A stretch of DNA of 64,000 nucleotides from Weissella koreensis KACC 15510 (GTDB lineage: Bacteria > Bacillota > Bacilli > Lactobacillales > Lactobacillaceae): positions 310,001 to 374,000 of the forward strand of contig NC_015759.1 in the NCBI RefSeq assembly GCF_000219805.1, in the 5' to 3' direction. The notes under the pieces were generated by a model. The model was not told where the DNA came from. It ran no database searches and saw only the letters and a program-made list of their open reading frames with translations. Positions 62,622-64,000 of the stretch are shown here, piece after piece (the stretch's first letter is position 1; the number at the start of each line of letters is the position of its first letter). Both the position numbers and the translations under genes were made by a program.

Positions 62622-64000
62622 ATGAAACGGTTAATCAAGCATCCCCTAAGTATCTATACCATTCTATTCTTCATCATTATACTCATCGTTTTCGTCCCAT
62701 TTCTCATTGGTGGTGGTTCATTAATTTGGAACGCTGATGGTATCACCCAGCATTTTCCCGCCTTGATCCAATGGCATCATGATTTAAGAAATCTATTTTT
62801 TAATCATAAATTACCGTCCGCATGGGATTGGAATATAAGTCTAGGACAAGACTACTTACAGACTTTTTCCTACTATGTTATGGGTGATATTTTTACTTAT
62901 CCATTAATATTAGTAAAATCAACTCACCTGATTGAATATTATAATCTAATGATTTTAATTAGACTCTGGTTGGCAGGAGCTGCTTTAATTTTTGTAGCAC
63001 CTCGTTTAACTAAGCATACTTTTTCTAACTGGGTTTTAAGTGCCGGAGGAATAATTTATACTTTTTCCGGTTTTACAGCCTTTATCGCCTTTGAACACCC
63101 TTTCTTTATTAACCCTCTGATCATTTTTCCATTGCTTTGCTGGAGTTTAATCCGTTTTATTCGGACTGGTCGTTGGAAATTATTAACCATCATGGTCGCT
63201 TGGACCCTTTGGAATAATTTTTATTTTGCTTTTATGCTGGCTTTAGCCACATTTCTCATTTGGTTATGGTTCCTATTAACCCAACCTCAACTAAGAAAAA
63301 GGACACTTCAAGTCTTCGGACCCGTTATTATCGGGGCTTTAATCAGTGCCCCGCTCTTTTTACCTTCAGTACTAGCCACGATGAATGCCGTTCGAACCAA
63401 TACGGTCATTGCTAATGGTATGTGGTTATATCCGATCAACTATTATTTAGCGCTTCCAGGTAATATCATCGGAAATGAATCACTTCCGCTATTTTGGCTC
63501 AACGGTGGTATGAGTTTCATTAGCGTTACCGCTATTATTTTTAGTTTTCGTCGTTTTAAAAAATATATAAATTACAACTTAATTTGGATCATCACGATGG
63601 TAGGACTATGTTTTCCAATCTTTTCTGCCGTCTTTAATGGAGGAACTTCTCCATCAAATCGCTGGTTATTACTAATTTGTCTCCCAGTCGCATTAATCTC
63701 AATGGAACTATTAGAAAACCTGGATCAATTAGCGATTCGTGACTTACAAATTACCGGAATATTAGGAGGAATTGCTACCTTATCTCTTTTTATTAGCCAT
63801 AATCTAAATGTTAACCTGAATTTCGGATTACTAATTGCTGCTTTTTTTAGTGGATTGTTAACCCTTGCCTTGCTCATTAATCATCCCTTACAAAAAAAGA
63901 CTAAAATTTGGCTCTTAATAATTATCAGCTTGGGTCTTAGTATCTTGATGATCCGTAACCATTCCAAGGATTATAATCCCGATTCAACCAGCCTAGTACC
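62622..64000 (+). CDS. YfhO-family membrane protein, N-terminal part (cut by window edge)
   Basis: About 459 codons are visible before the window ends and the frame stays open. The protein is strongly hydrophobic with about a dozen transmembrane segments and carries IWNADGITQHFPALIQWHHD, then WDWNISLGQDYLQTFSYYVMGD, typical of the YfhO family linked to glycosylation of wall polymers. Start ATG at 62622 with AAAGGA upstream. It reads divergently from manXYZ. Confidence 0.87.
   Translation, partial: MKRLIKHPLSIYTILFFIIILIVFVPFLIGGGSLIWNADGITQHFPALIQWHHDLRNLFFNHKLPSAWDWNISLGQDYLQTFSYYVMGDIFTYPLILVKSTHLIEYYNLMILIRLWLAGAALIFVAPRLTKHTFSNWVLSAGGIIYTFSGFTAFIAFEHPFFINPLIIFPLLCWSLIRFIRTGRWKLLTIMVAWTLWNNFYFAFMLALATFLIWLWFLLTQPQLRKRTLQVFGPVIIGALISAPLFLPSVLATMNAVRTNTVIANGMWLYPINYYLALPGNIIGNESLPLFWLNGGMSFISVTAIIFSFRRFKKYINYNLIWIITMVGLCFPIFSAVFNGGTSPSNRWLLLICLPVALISMELLENLDQLAIRDLQITGILGGIATLSLFISHNLNVNLNFGLLIAAFFSGLLTLALLINHPLQKKTKIWLLIIISLGLSILMIRNHSKDYNPDSTSLV

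Overview
The window is about 64 kb of AT-rich (roughly 37% GC by eye) chromosome from a low-GC Gram-positive bacterium of the Lactobacillaceae, most plausibly Weissella or a close relative. The evidence is the recN-argR-tlyA-ispA-xseBA-folD cluster, a valS T-box, a FemABX cell-wall aminoacyltransferase, LysM and Apf-type secreted proteins, a DUF4811/DHA2 efflux pair, a DUF956-linked mannose PTS and an ara regulon of lactic-acid-bacterial type. The genus is an inference. No rRNA, insertion sequence, prophage or CRISPR array was seen, and both ends cut genes (recN on the left, a YfhO-family gene on the right). Nearly every gene is on the minus strand; only three clear genes (13.9 kb, 38.6 kb, 62.6 kb) read on the plus strand.

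Layout. 0-13.6 kb: housekeeping (recN, argR, tlyA, ispA, xseB, xseA, folD; a DEAD-box helicase with a Gfo/Idh oxidoreductase; an RlmD-like methyltransferase; folC; valS with its T-box). 13.9-21 kb: a membrane-anchored unknown, an unusual acidic-repeat protein, an OpuA-type glycine-betaine ABC transporter with CBS domains, a universal stress protein followed by a structured RNA, and a small membrane protein behind a riboswitch-like leader. 21-29 kb: PrdX-type editing protein, acyltransferase, rarA, prfC, a low-molecular-weight phosphatase pair, a 3-hydroxyisobutyrate-dehydrogenase-like enzyme and an aldo/keto reductase. 29-38.4 kb: an L-arabinose regulon (araB-araD-araA-transporter; GH43 arabinofuranosidase plus MFS oligosaccharide transporter; araR), with two promoters that each carry an AraR-like box in the -35/-10 spacer and a cre site just downstream. 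38.6-45 kb: a GGDEF plus degenerate EAL protein, tRNA-Lys(CTT), a FemABX gene, a 46-codon ORF, a DUF1002 protein and pyruvate kinase.

45-64 kb: a three-gene tryptophan-type ABC transporter preceded by a 14-codon leader peptide with tandem Trp codons and an intrinsic terminator (a ribosome-mediated attenuator), then folT behind a tetrahydrofolate riboswitch, a DHA2 drug exporter with DUF4811, LysM-CAP and LysM-Apf secreted proteins, a CDF metal exporter with two FluC fluoride-channel subunits, coaA, helD, DUF956, manXYZ and the start of a YfhO-family gene.

The most notable features are RNA-based regulators: the T-box, the Trp leader-peptide attenuator, the folate riboswitch, an unassigned terminator/antiterminator leader at 20.8-21.05 kb and a multi-hairpin RNA after the usp gene. 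All positions, motifs and pairings were read by eye; no searches or folding programs were run.
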